Shown piece after piece: positions 7,755 to 15,595 of a DNA stretch of 64,000 nucleotides; the stretch's first letter is position 1; each line of letters opens with the position of its first letter. Position numbers and translations under genes: made by a program. The notes under the pieces are model-generated. The model saw nothing but the letters and a program-made list of their open reading frames with translations, did no database searches and was not told the DNA's origin. This DNA is from Acidobacteriota bacterium (lineage in GTDB: Bacteria; Acidobacteriota; Vicinamibacteria; Vicinamibacterales; UBA823), in contig PCAU01000008.1 in the NCBI GenBank assembly GCA_002730735.1, positions 80,356 to 144,355 on the forward strand. The letters run 5' to 3'.

Positions 7755-8525
7755 ATGGTCGTGAAAGCTTTTCAACATCACTCATTGGGCCGTGGTGCGT
7801 CCGACCCGGTCACGACAGATCGTGTGCCGACACTAGGTGGATTTGTATCGATACCGGCTGGTTGGATTGTGATGGGCAGTACAGCCGGTCAGGCCGACGA
7901 GCAGCCTCTACACCGGGTGTGGGTCGATGCTTTCGAAATCGCAACCTGTGCAGTAACTCGAGAGGCATACAACGTGTTCCTGACATCCACCGGCCATCCG
8001 CATCCGCGTGATTGGGGAACACCTGCACTGTCTCGTCCAGGTCAGCCTGCGGTCGGTGTGAGTTGGAACGATGCTGTGGCATATTGCCACTGGCTATCGA
8101 CCAAAGGGCAACTGGCGTGCCTACCAACGGAAGCGCAATGGGAACGCGCCGCGCGAGGACAACGACAGGGATGTCACTACCCGTGGGGCGACACGATTCC
8201 CGAGTGGGTACCCAACGGTGGTCGTGGCCCACTCGACGGCCCGTGGCCCGTGATGCTCGGAGAGCCCAACGACTTCGGGCTCTTTGGCATCGCTGCAAAC
8301 ATCCACGAGTGGTGTGCGGACTGGCATGCCGCAGACTTTTACAAGCGGTCCCCCGCATTGAACCCAACCGGCCCAGTCTCTGGCGTTCGCCGGGCGTCCC
8401 GAGGAGGAGCGTGGCGACACGCCACGACCGTAAGCCGTGTAGCCGCGCGGAGCAAGCTGGACCCGACCTATCGTTACACTGATTACGGCTTTCGTCTGGC
8501 GCGGCCTATGCTCCATGCACTATGA
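7755..8525 (+). CDS. SUMF1/FGE-fold protein lacking the catalytic cysteines
   Basis: A 256-residue protein with the formylglycine-generating-enzyme sulfatase domain: GGFVSIPAGWIVMGS near residue 31, QPAVGVSWNDAVAYCHWLS, LPTEAQWERAARG, NIHEWCADWH and a closing DYGFRLAR. In oxygen-dependent FGE two cysteines follow the RGG-[SA]-W motif; here that stretch is RGGAWRHATTVSRVAARS, without cysteine. It is therefore more likely a C-type-lectin-like binding protein or another SUMF1-fold enzyme than a sulfatase activator. I see no signal peptide. The stop overlaps the start of the next gene in ATGA, which points to translational coupling with the nucleotidyltransferase. Function not known. Confidence 0.82.
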   Translation: MVVKAFQHHSLGRGASDPVTTDRVPTLGGFVSIPAGWIVMGSTAGQADEQPLHRVWVDAFEIATCAVTREAYNVFLTSTGHPHPRDWGTPALSRPGQPAVGVSWNDAVAYCHWLSTKGQLACLPTEAQWERAARGQRQGCHYPWGDTIPEWVPNGGRGPLDGPWPVMLGEPNDFGLFGIAANIHEWCADWHAADFYKRSPALNPTGPVSGVRRASRGGAWRHATTVSRVAARSKLDPTYRYTDYGFRLARPMLHAL

Positions 8526-9901
8526 GTACCGAGGTTGAGTTCGCCATCAAGATCGCCCAAGCAGTTCGAGAGGCCGGTGGGCGCGCCTTGTTCATTGGCG
8601 GTTGGGTACGTGATCAGCTGCGCGGTCACCCCTCCCAGGATATCGACCTCGAAGTTTACGGCTTGTCCGCCGAACAACTCCGTCGCTTGCTAGCAACTTT
8701 CGGTTCGGTCAACGCCGTCGGGGAGAGCTTCACCGTCTACAAAGTGGGCTTCATCGACGTCGCACTTCCGCGCCGAGAATCGAAGAGTGGTCGCGGCCAC
8801 CGTGGTTTCACGGTCACCGGCGACCCCAATCTTTCCCACAATGAAGCCTTCCGGCGTCGGGACTTCACCATTAACGCGATCGGCTGGGATCCGCTGCTTG
8901 AAGAATATATCGACCCCTACGCTGGACGCGCTGATCTCAAGGATGGTCTGCTTAGAGCCGTCGACCCGAACACGTTCAGCGACGATAGCCTACGCGCGTT
9001 GCGGGCGGTGCAGTTTGCTGCACGTTTCGAATTCAGCCTTGAGGTGGAGACGGCAAGTCTTTGCGCAAGGCTTCCCCTCGACGACCTTCCGGCCGAACGT
9101 GTATGGGGAGAATTCGACAAACTGCTTCTACTCGCATCCAAGCCGTCACAGGGATTCACGCTAGCGCAGTCACTAGGTATCATTGACCAGCTCTTCCCCG
9201 AGTTAGTCGCTCTCATAAATTGCCCGCAGGAGCCTGAATGGCATCCAGAGGGAGATGTCTGGACCCATACTTTATTGGTCATTGATGAGGCACGCAGACG
9301 TATTAATGACTTAGCGCGTCCAGCGCAGACTGCGATTATGCTTGGCGCCGTCTGTCATGATTTCGGTAAGCCGGCCACTACCCGGGTCATTGATGGCCGG
9401 ATTCGATCGCTCGACCACGAGGCGGCAGGCATCCCCCCTGCGATCACCTTCCTTGATCGGTTGAACATACACACCATCGACGGTTTCGACGTGCGACATC
9501 AGGTGCTTGGCATGGTGGCTCACCACCTCAAGCCTGGGATGTGGCACCGCTCGCACGACAACGTCGGTGATGGCGCGTTTCGGCGATTAGCATCAAAAGT
9601 GGACCTAGAACTCCTTGCGCGGCTGAGTACGGCGGATTGTCTCGGCCGGACTGGTGAATTCGATTGCTCATCGATGGATTGGTTTATCGAGCGGGCCAGA
9701 AGCTTAAAGGTAGAACATGCCCCTCCGAAACCGCTACTCAAAGGGCGGCACCTAATCGCCCGAGGATGGAGTGCCGGACCAGCACTGGGAACTGTTCTCC
9801 GAGCTATTTACGAACGCCAACTCGACGGAAGTGTGACAACAGTGGAAGAAGCAATCGACCTGGCTGAAACCTGGCAACAAACCCAACGAACTGACGACTA
9901 A
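8522..9901 (+). CDS. tRNA nucleotidyltransferase/poly(A) polymerase family protein with HD domain
   Basis: Likely adds or repairs the CCA end of tRNA. The 459-residue protein begins with the class II head domain: GGWVRDQLRG (26-35), metal aspartates in DIDLEVYG (Asp40 and Asp42), and RRDFTINAIGWD. The neck region contains DDSLRALRAVQFAARFEF. A C-terminal HD domain is marked by the WHPEGDVWTHTLL and VCHDFGKP segments. That arrangement is shared by bacterial CCA-adding enzymes and by enzymes adding only A or only CC; the sequence does not separate these. The start overlaps the previous stop in ATGA. The gene meets the threonine dehydratase gene tail to tail with overlapping stop codons. All four tRNA genes in this window already encode CCA, which fits a repair role. 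Confidence 0.9.
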   Translation: MSTEVEFAIKIAQAVREAGGRALFIGGWVRDQLRGHPSQDIDLEVYGLSAEQLRRLLATFGSVNAVGESFTVYKVGFIDVALPRRESKSGRGHRGFTVTGDPNLSHNEAFRRRDFTINAIGWDPLLEEYIDPYAGRADLKDGLLRAVDPNTFSDDSLRALRAVQFAARFEFSLEVETASLCARLPLDDLPAERVWGEFDKLLLLASKPSQGFTLAQSLGIIDQLFPELVALINCPQEPEWHPEGDVWTHTLLVIDEARRRINDLARPAQTAIMLGAVCHDFGKPATTRVIDGRIRSLDHEAAGIPPAITFLDRLNIHTIDGFDVRHQVLGMVAHHLKPGMWHRSHDNVGDGAFRRLASKVDLELLARLSTADCLGRTGEFDCSSMDWFIERARSLKVEHAPPKPLLKGRHLIARGWSAGPALGTVLRAIYERQLDGSVTTVEEAIDLAETWQQTQRTDD

Positions 9902-10854
9902 CCAGCTAGTTCCACACAGGCGACAAGCGTCTCCGGGGCCATGTTGCCACCGCTTAAGACGGCCACCACTGGTCGAGCAAGGTCGGCGCCCATCCGGCGG
10001 GCAGCGGCGACCGACGCGGCACCGCTCGGCTCTACTACAAGCTTCGCATGGCGGTGCAGCCAAACGACAGCCTCAGCGATCGACCGATCGTCAACGGTAA
10101 CAAACTCGTCAACGAAGCGTTGCATATGAGCAAAGTTCAGGTCGCCAGGACGTACCGGTAGTAAACCGTCAGCGATACTCGACACACTATCGAGCGTGAC
10201 GGGCTGCCCGGCCTCAAGCGAGGCTGTCATCGTTGCCGCACCAACCGGCTCCACCCCTATGACTCGCACTCCGGGCTTCGCCTGTTTGACCGCTGCCGAC
10301 ACGCCTGCGGCTAACCCGCCACCCCCCACTGGCAAGATGACTGTTGCCACGGTCGGACACTGCTCCAAAAGCTCACGGCCGACGGTGCCTTGACCAGCAA
10401 TGATCCACTCGTGATCGAAAGGCTGTATCAAAGTTAACTGGCGCGCCGATGCTTCTGCTTCCGCCCGGCGACCGCGTTCTCGTGAAGTCGTACCCTCGAA
10501 AAGCACCTCCGCGCCGAATTCACGCGCTCCATCCACCTTGATCTTCGGCGCTGTCGTTGGCATCACGACCGTCGCCGGCACGCCTAGCACACGAGCCGCC
10601 AGTGCGACCGCCTGAGCATGGTTGCCAGACGAATAGGTAATCACGCCACGGTCACGTGCCCCTGCATCAAGCTGCACAAGGGTGTTATAGGCGCCGCGGA
10701 TCTTGAACGCACCTGCCGCCTGCAGGTTTTCGCACTTGAGAAGAATTGGTAAGTCACCTGTGGCGGGCGACACCTCCACGATCGGTGTTCGGCGTGCCAC
10801 ACCTCGAATGCGTTCAGCCGCGGCATCGATCGCCTCTAGGGTCACCATCTTCAC
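9898..10854 (-). CDS. Threonine/serine dehydratase, PLP-dependent fold type II
   Basis: A protein of about 318 residues of the threonine dehydratase/serine racemase family. The PLP lysine lies in AGAFKIRGAYN, the asparagine loop is YSSGNHAQAVALAARVLG, and the phosphate-binding glycine loop is LPVGGGGLAAG. There is no C-terminal ACT-like regulatory domain, so it is either a catabolic, non-feedback-inhibited threonine dehydratase or a serine racemase/hydroxyaspartate dehydratase. The start is uncertain. GTG 10854 has GGAG nine bases upstream, ATG 10848 is close behind, and a TTG at 10869 sits just after a GATAAT that could be a -10. It overlaps the CCA-enzyme stop by four bases, tail to tail. 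Confidence 0.86.
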   Translation of the reverse strand: MKMVTLEAIDAAAERIRGVARRTPIVEVSPATGDLPILLKCENLQAAGAFKIRGAYNTLVQLDAGARDRGVITYSSGNHAQAVALAARVLGVPATVVMPTTAPKIKVDGAREFGAEVLFEGTTSRERGRRAEAEASARQLTLIQPFDHEWIIAGQGTVGRELLEQCPTVATVILPVGGGGLAAGVSAAVKQAKPGVRVIGVEPVGAATMTASLEAGQPVTLDSVSSIADGLLPVRPGDLNFAHMQRFVDEFVTVDDRSIAEAVVWLHRHAKLVVEPSGAASVAAARRMGADLARPVVAVLSGGNMAPETLVACVELAG

Positions 10855-10976
10855 CGTCTTTGGCTCCAAGTCAGATTATCTTCCGCCCACGCAGCGTCAG
10901 TATAGCCTTACTAAAGTCGTGGCAGCGAGTATCGAACTGTACCATCTACAATCGGCCAGTCATCCGGGCCGGCTTG

Positions 10977-10982
10977 TATACT
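10977..10982 (+). promoter_or_regulatory. -10 element just before the barrel-protein start
   Basis: TATACT ends five bases before the ATG at 10988. The RNA would start at or next to the ATG, and no Shine-Dalgarno is present. This is one of several genes in the window with this arrangement. Confidence 0.4.
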
Positions 10983-10987
10983 GGGGC

Positions 10988-11644
10988 ATGCTCCGTGATT
11001 GTCGTCTTGGTTTCACATGTAGCCTTTTTGTGCTCTTGTGTATGACCATGGCTCCCGACGCGCACGCGCAGGACCCAGTGACCGTGGGGCCGTTTGCGGT
11101 CGACCTCCGCGCCGCCATGCCGAGACTCGGCCAGAACGAGGTCCTAGCAAGCCAACGGAAACTGTCGGTTCTGCAACTTCCATCATGGGGACTCGGTGTC
11201 GACGTCGGCGGGCACGTTTACCCGGTGAAGTGGAAGACCATCACCTTCGGTGTCGGTGTCCAGACACTGTTTTCTCAAGGCAGGCGATCACCAACTTCTG
11301 AGGAAATCACAAGCAACCCTGACCTGCCGGTTATCCGGACAAAGTTCACCACAATCGCGCCACAACTCTCACTCAACTTCAGCGGCACGAGCGGTTGGAG
11401 TTACATGAGCGGCGGTCTCGGCGCCTCTACCTTTAACGTGGGCTCATCTGAGGCCGAGCGAGACGACCGGCGGTTTAGAACGATCAACTATGGTGGTGGT
11501 GGACGGTGGTTTGCAAGAGATCACCTCGGGTTCTCATTGGACCTTCGCTTCTACGGTATCAGTCCCCAAGGCGGGACGGACAAGCTACCGGCACTGCCGC
11601 GAATGCGGCTGGTGGTACTCAGTATCGGCGTTTCGTTCAAGTAG
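10988..11644 (+). CDS. Putative outer-membrane beta-barrel protein
   Basis: A 218-residue protein with an N-terminal signal peptide (positively charged start, hydrophobic core LGFTCSLFVLLCMT, cleavage probably after AHA near residue 26). The mature part alternates hydrophobic and polar residues in strand-like blocks, is rich in glycine and aromatics (WSYMSGGLGAS, GGGGRWFARDHLGFSLDLRF) and ends in LSIGVSFK, a terminal-strand pattern seen in outer-membrane barrels. This suggests an 8-stranded OmpA/OmpW-like barrel with unknown cargo. The reading frame is open upstream to 10703, but that part lies over the threonine dehydratase gene on the other strand; ATG 10988 is chosen for its signal peptide and upstream -10. 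Confidence 0.68.
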   Translation: MLRDCRLGFTCSLFVLLCMTMAPDAHAQDPVTVGPFAVDLRAAMPRLGQNEVLASQRKLSVLQLPSWGLGVDVGGHVYPVKWKTITFGVGVQTLFSQGRRSPTSEEITSNPDLPVIRTKFTTIAPQLSLNFSGTSGWSYMSGGLGASTFNVGSSEAERDDRRFRTINYGGGGRWFARDHLGFSLDLRFYGISPQGGTDKLPALPRMRLVVLSIGVSFK

Positions 11645-11675
11645 AAAAGCCATCCGTAAACGGCCTTCGCTCAGG

Positions 11676-12425
11676 TTATGAGTTGAACAGAGTTTCAGGT
11701 GGCCATCCATCAAGGTAACGCCGCGCCTGTTTGATCCAAGGCGACTCTCCGGACCGGAGGTAATCTGGAACAGCATCTTCCTGGTCAACAATCTCCTGCA
11801 TGACGGACTTTGCCTCGGCCTTCCGTCCCATTTTGTCGAGCAGCAATCCCCAATAAAATTTTGGGCGTGCGCGGGCCCACGCACTAACAACAGAAGCATA
11901 TTGTTCCAGCGCTTCACTATCCTGCCCGGCAGCCAACAACGCGTCAGCCAGTCTCTCTGCCGCTTCACCGTAATCGTACTTCGGGTCATCAGCGTATACC
12001 TTCCGCAATGCCTCGACCGCCTCCGCGTGTCGACCCTGCGCCGCCAACGCTAGGCCGAAATGGTAGCGGGCATATACGCTCTCCGGGTCGGCCTCCAGCG
12101 ACCGACGGTAGGCTTCAGCAGCAGACTGGTGATCTCCTTCGCTTACCTGTAGGTCACCTAGCTCAACAAAGAGACCAGGTGCCGGATTCGAAAGAAGTAG
12201 CGATTGGAGCTCGTCGATTCGAGGATTGCGTGGAACCGTCTCAATGGTCGAGGTCTGCCCGAACTGGCGTCCACGGCGAAGCTCACTAAACACATACGCT
12301 AGAGCCCCAATCGGTCCAAAAAACAAAATCCCCAGCACCCACCATAAGCGCGACCGCAAACGCAAACAGTCGACTATGGCCCAGATCTGAAACGTGATCA
12401 AAACAACGTATATGAGCAACAACAC
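11676..12425 (-). CDS. TPR-repeat membrane-anchored protein with PLD-nuclease-N-like head
   Basis: About 249 residues. The N-terminus has two hydrophobic helices with an intervening basic turn (IWAIVDCLRLRSRLWWVLG then FFGPIGALAYVF), the pattern of the phospholipase D N-terminal transmembrane domain. Three to four tetratricopeptide repeats follow from about residue 75 to 215, for example the A-Y-R-R-S-L-E-A-D-P and QGRHAEAVEALRKV blocks. The head anchors the protein and the TPRs probably scaffold partners; no catalytic motif is seen. The start is GTG 12425, ten bases after GGAGG; the frame extends upstream to a GTG at 12479 without a Shine-Dalgarno. It is convergent with the barrel protein gene. 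Confidence 0.75.
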   Translation of the reverse strand: MLLLIYVVLITFQIWAIVDCLRLRSRLWWVLGILFFGPIGALAYVFSELRRGRQFGQTSTIETVPRNPRIDELQSLLLSNPAPGLFVELGDLQVSEGDHQSAAEAYRRSLEADPESVYARYHFGLALAAQGRHAEAVEALRKVYADDPKYDYGEAAERLADALLAAGQDSEALEQYASVVSAWARARPKFYWGLLLDKMGRKAEAKSVMQEIVDQEDAVPDYLRSGESPWIKQARRYLDGWPPETLFNS

Positions 12426-12627
12426 CTCGATGCAACCTCCATACGGACGACCGTGAGTCCTTCCACCTCTAGCATCCACTGAGCAATGCCGACGGCGCGG
12501 GCCAATTTCAAGAAATGGGAACCAGAAAAACAGCCTCGGTGCTTTCTACATCAACTCTGTTAGCATACGCTACCGGTGGGATATCGGGCGAACAGCCACG
12601 ATGTGCTTGCCACAGTCTTAGATTCTA

Positions 12628-12768
12628 ATGCAGCTGTGCCTTACGGTGACAGTAGGACCATTTAGTGTCCTGGTCGAAGCAAATACATACGTGACCATGG
12701 CTCTGACTGACGTTGCACAGATGCGTCAGCTTGTGGGACACTACTCGGCGGAAGGGATTCACGTTTGA
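12628..12768 (+). CDS. Possible 46-codon leader ORF overlapping infA
   Basis: An ATG at 12628 opens a short frame ending in TGA at 12766-12768. The stop overlaps the TTG start of infA (TTGA), the geometry of translational coupling. No homologue is recognised and no Shine-Dalgarno is obvious, so this may be chance. The surrounding gap 12426-12764 (about 340 bp) holds no other gene I can support, only an imperfect CTGACG/CGTCAG inverted repeat at about 12706-12728. Confidence 0.22.
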   Translation: MQLCLTVTVGPFSVLVEANTYVTMALTDVAQMRQLVGHYSAEGIHV

Positions 12769-12983
12769 GCAAAGAGGACTTAATCGACGTTCAAGGAACG
12801 GTCGTTGCAGTACACAGTGGCGGACTTTATCGAGTAGAGTGTGACGCGGGGCACGAAGTACTCGCCCAGCTAAGCGGCCGCATGAGACGCTTCCGAATCA
12901 GAGTCGTGCCGGGAGACCGGGTGACTATCGGTGTATCACCATACGACCCGGCGCGTGGCATCATCACATTCCGCGCTCGTTAG
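12765..12983 (+). CDS. infA: Translation initiation factor IF-1
   Basis: A 72-residue S1-fold protein that binds the 30S A site with IF-2 and IF-3 during initiation. It shows the family landmarks SKEDLIDVQGTVV, the GHEVLAQLSGRMRRFRIRV core and VPGDRVTIGVSPYD, and ends in a basic tail. The length is canonical. The start is TTG, preceded by GGAAGGGA at a usual distance; no ATG or GTG is available near the conserved N-terminus. No ribosomal protein gene is beside it, unlike the common placement in the spc/alpha region, so this copy stands alone in the window. The weak TTG start may limit its yield. Confidence 0.95.
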   Translation: MSKEDLIDVQGTVVAVHSGGLYRVECDAGHEVLAQLSGRMRRFRIRVVPGDRVTIGVSPYDPARGIITFRAR

Positions 12984-13092
12984 CCTACTTGCGATCAACA
13001 CTGCGAAACTCCAGCGTGAGCATTTCAGCCCAGAGAGGTGCAAGGATAATGTTCTCTGCTAACTGGGGAGCAATCTACCAACACCGGCACTC

Positions 13093-13374
13093 ATGAGTGA
13101 CTACCCACACACCGGACCAGTCGAGTCGGCATCGAGAAACGAAAAATCTGAATCAGTTTCGCAAACCGAGGGTGGTTCCCCCATCTTGCGTTTCCGTTCA
13201 TGCCGTTGGCATACGATGCCAGATGGTGATGAACCCAGCTACTGTTCACACCGAGACGTTCTTCCGTTTACTGGCATGACAGACTTCAATCCCGAGGCCT
13301 GGTGCGCTGAGTGTAAATTGTTTAAGGTGCGGCGGGCTCCAAGAAGAAAGCCTGACACCAACGGGAACACTTAA
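13093..13374 (+). CDS. Small Cys/His-containing hypothetical protein
   Basis: A 93-residue protein without a recognised family. The first 35 residues are hydrophilic and look disordered. The rest carries Cys and His at spacings that could hold a metal: SCRWH, then SYCSHRD about 12 residues later, then WCAECKLF about 20 residues after that, and finally a basic tail (RRAPRRKP). Four cysteines and nearby histidines suggest a zinc site or an Fe-S site, but no known motif matches. It lies 109 bp downstream of infA on the same strand and is convergent with the BRCT gene. Codon use looks like that of its neighbours, which supports a real gene. Confidence 0.5.
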   Translation: MSDYPHTGPVESASRNEKSESVSQTEGGSPILRFRSCRWHTMPDGDEPSYCSHRDVLPFTGMTDFNPEAWCAECKLFKVRRAPRRKPDTNGNT

Positions 13375-13425
13375 TAGTTAGCGTTGACCTGACAGCTCGG
13401 TGATTTAAACCTGCCGCCCAAGACC

Positions 13426-14610
13426 CTATTCTGAGAATTCCTTAGCCAGCGCGACCCACTCACCATCTGGCACCAGCTGCTGATACAGCTGCCAGTGCGG
13501 ACGAGCGTCCTTGGAACGGCCCAACTTTTCTAGAGTTACCGCCAGGTAGAAGTGTGTGTCCGCATGGCTGGGATTAAGTCGCACCGCCAATTGATAACAG
13601 TCGCGCGCGTCTCCAAATCTACCGAGATCGTGTTGGATATTTCCCAGATTAAAATATGCTTCGAAACAATCCGGTTCCAAATGAATCGCACGCTCATAGA
13701 GTGCCAAAGCTTCAATGAGTTCGTCGCGGGCGTAGTGTAGATTCGCAAGATTCACCAGCGCCGGTACCAATGACGGGTCGAGCGCAAGCGCCTGCCGATA
13801 GGCGACAATTGCTCGCTCCTGCTGTTCCGCGTCACCCTCGTCCAAATCAGCTCCCTCACTGAAATATCGGGCGGCCAGATCCGACTGGCAATCCATAGCT
13901 CCTGGTTTGATCTGCCTAAGATCAGGCAAGGTTGGTTTACTTTGCACCTGCAACGTCACCACCTTGGCAGGCTGCGCCGAACTGTTCCGGCCAAGCTGAA
14001 AATCAAATGTGAGCTGCCCCTCCCGCTGGGAAACAAGAGAGCGGACGATCGCGCGAAATGGCTTCGCCTCACTGAGCTCAACGCTCACTTGCTTGATGAC
14101 GGCAAGGTCGGGAAACTCGTAATAGCGATCTGCGTTGGTTCGGGTTACAGAGCCAATAAGTCGCCACTTCTCAAGATAACGGAGATGATCATCACGAACT
14201 GTCGGATATAGCTCTCGGATTTCACGAACACTGTAGAGTTGATGCCCCGGCACCTCAGGCGCGGGTAGCCCTCCCAGACCACAAAAGTCCGTTTCGGTGA
14301 GAATATGTACCTTCCCAGGTCTCCGAGCATTCACTTCCTCAGCCTTTTTGAGTTTCTTGCTCTCGCTACCACGAGATGGTTCCTGATGTTTGACCTGGAA
14401 AGAACCCGACCGCTCTGAAACACCCTCACCAACCACGAGCATAGTCGTGCGGGAGTTCACCTCATCGGCAGTCTTGCCGCCGAGCCGTTGGACCAACACG
14501 CACGCCTCTTTGCGACTTAATGATGCAAGTCGGCCGGTAAAGACAACGACCTGGTTCGCAAACGATGCAGCGGGAATTACCCTACTATGCGATGGGGATA
14601 ACAACGTCAC
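13426..14610 (-). CDS. BRCT - MerR-like helix-turn-helix - TPR protein
   Basis: About 394 residues with three parts. Residues 15-110 form a BRCT-type domain like that of NAD-dependent DNA ligase (ANQVVVFTGRLASLSRKEA, RLGGKTADEVNSRTTMLVVG, ILTETDF). Residues 123-180 look like a MerR-family winged helix (LYSVREIRELYP, LRYLEKWRLIG, RYYEFPDLAVIKQV). From about 235 to 380 come TPR repeats (AIVAYRQALALDPSLVPALV, ALYERAIHLEPDCFEAYFNL). The order suggests a DNA-binding or damage-linked regulator that docks partners through the TPRs. GTG 14610 has GGAG eight bases upstream; the frame also extends to a TTG at 14661. Function is inferred from domains only. Confidence 0.8.
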   Translation of the reverse strand: MTLLSPSHSRVIPAASFANQVVVFTGRLASLSRKEACVLVQRLGGKTADEVNSRTTMLVVGEGVSERSGSFQVKHQEPSRGSESKKLKKAEEVNARRPGKVHILTETDFCGLGGLPAPEVPGHQLYSVREIRELYPTVRDDHLRYLEKWRLIGSVTRTNADRYYEFPDLAVIKQVSVELSEAKPFRAIVRSLVSQREGQLTFDFQLGRNSSAQPAKVVTLQVQSKPTLPDLRQIKPGAMDCQSDLAARYFSEGADLDEGDAEQQERAIVAYRQALALDPSLVPALVNLANLHYARDELIEALALYERAIHLEPDCFEAYFNLGNIQHDLGRFGDARDCYQLAVRLNPSHADTHFYLAVTLEKLGRSKDARPHWQLYQQLVPDGEWVALAKEFSE

Positions 14611-14731
14611 TGAGGAATCTCCACCGTGGCGTGTTGAAAACGTAACGCGACAACTTGGCAAAGCTGACGATGCATTAGGTTTGGATAACGAATCTCCACA
14701 TCATTTCGCATACACTGTGATTCGCAATGAA

Positions 14732-14759
14732 AGATTAACGGGAACGATAGCAATGTCAA
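14732..14759 (-). promoter_or_regulatory. Weak promoter candidate of the BRCT-MerR-TPR gene
   Basis: A perfect TTGACA (14759..14754) and TAATCT (14737..14732) are separated by 16 bp on the reverse strand, about 120 bp upstream of the GTG start. The -10 match is poor. Nothing else is seen in 14611-14833. Confidence 0.25.
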
Positions 14760-14833
14760 GCAGCATTAGACCCTAGAAGAGTCAGGTTAGGTCCCTTCTA
14801 CCTGCGCAACACGCCAACGCTCTGCTCAAACAC

Positions 14834-15583
14834 CTAAAGCCCCACTGGTCTCTGGACGGCTGGATCGCGTCGCGCATACAGCACAAACGATAGTCCCACA
14901 TAATACAAAGGAAAAAGGAGTGACCACACCGCCAGGGAGTCAGGAGTGCCATCGAAGGACCAAGCCAGCACAAGAAGCAGTGCAGCCCAAACGACGCTAG
15001 CGGCTAGCGTCAAACCCCGCAGCGTTGGAGTCCTCGCCGGGTGCAAGAACCCAACCGGTACAAACACACACGTGCATAGCACGGCAACGATGAGTCCATT
15101 GACCACAGTCGGCGCACCGAGAGTGTACAGATAGAACGTCACGATGTTCCAGTAGGATGGGAATCCTCGAAAGAAATGGTCAACGCTCTTCGCCTCGCGA
15201 TGGCTGAAACCGTAGGCGCTGCTCAGAAGCATCGCGCTGGCCAGCGGTATTCCCCAACCCGTAGGCACTACCGCTTCAAACGATATGACCCAAGCTGGTA
15301 CAAACACAAACGTCAGGTAGTCAATAATGTTGTCCAATAGTGCACCGTCGAGTGCTGGAACACGTCGGTCAACAGCCAGACGGCGCGCAAACCAGCCATC
15401 ACTCGCGTCGATGACGACCGTGGCATAAAGCCACAAAAATCCCTCACGCGGATCACCAACCGCGAACGCTTGAACTGCAAATAGCGCCAATACGGCGCCT
15501 ATTGCCGTGTAGAGATGGGCGATCCACGCAGCCCACAACGCACTGCCTGAGGAAGGGATCGCTACTCGGAGACCGTTGGACAT
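14834..15583 (-). CDS. Phosphatidylcholine synthase-like CDP-alcohol phosphatidyltransferase
   Basis: A 249-residue integral membrane protein with about eight hydrophobic segments. It carries the CDP-alcohol phosphotransferase signature in the form DGWFARR, then DGALLDNIIDYLTFVFVP (about residues 62-97). The LDN-IIDY-T-V continuation is the hallmark of bacterial Pcs, which joins CDP-diacylglycerol and choline to give phosphatidylcholine at the inner membrane; length and topology fit. The start is 12 bases after the stop of the DUF5107 gene at 15596, so the two are probably co-transcribed. A phosphatidylserine or phosphatidylinositol-type synthase is less likely given the LDN-IIDY pattern. Confidence 0.82.
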   Translation of the reverse strand: MSNGLRVAIPSSGSALWAAWIAHLYTAIGAVLALFAVQAFAVGDPREGFLWLYATVVIDASDGWFARRLAVDRRVPALDGALLDNIIDYLTFVFVPAWVISFEAVVPTGWGIPLASAMLLSSAYGFSHREAKSVDHFFRGFPSYWNIVTFYLYTLGAPTVVNGLIVAVLCTCVFVPVGFLHPARTPTLRGLTLAASVVWAALLLVLAWSFDGTPDSLAVWSLLFPLYYVGLSFVLYARRDPAVQRPVGL

Positions 15584-15595
15584 ACCGGAAACACT

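Noticed and set aside
7755..8525. Formylglycine-generating enzyme (sulfatase activator)
   Set aside because: The fold fits but the two catalytic cysteines are absent, and no sulfatase gene is nearby.
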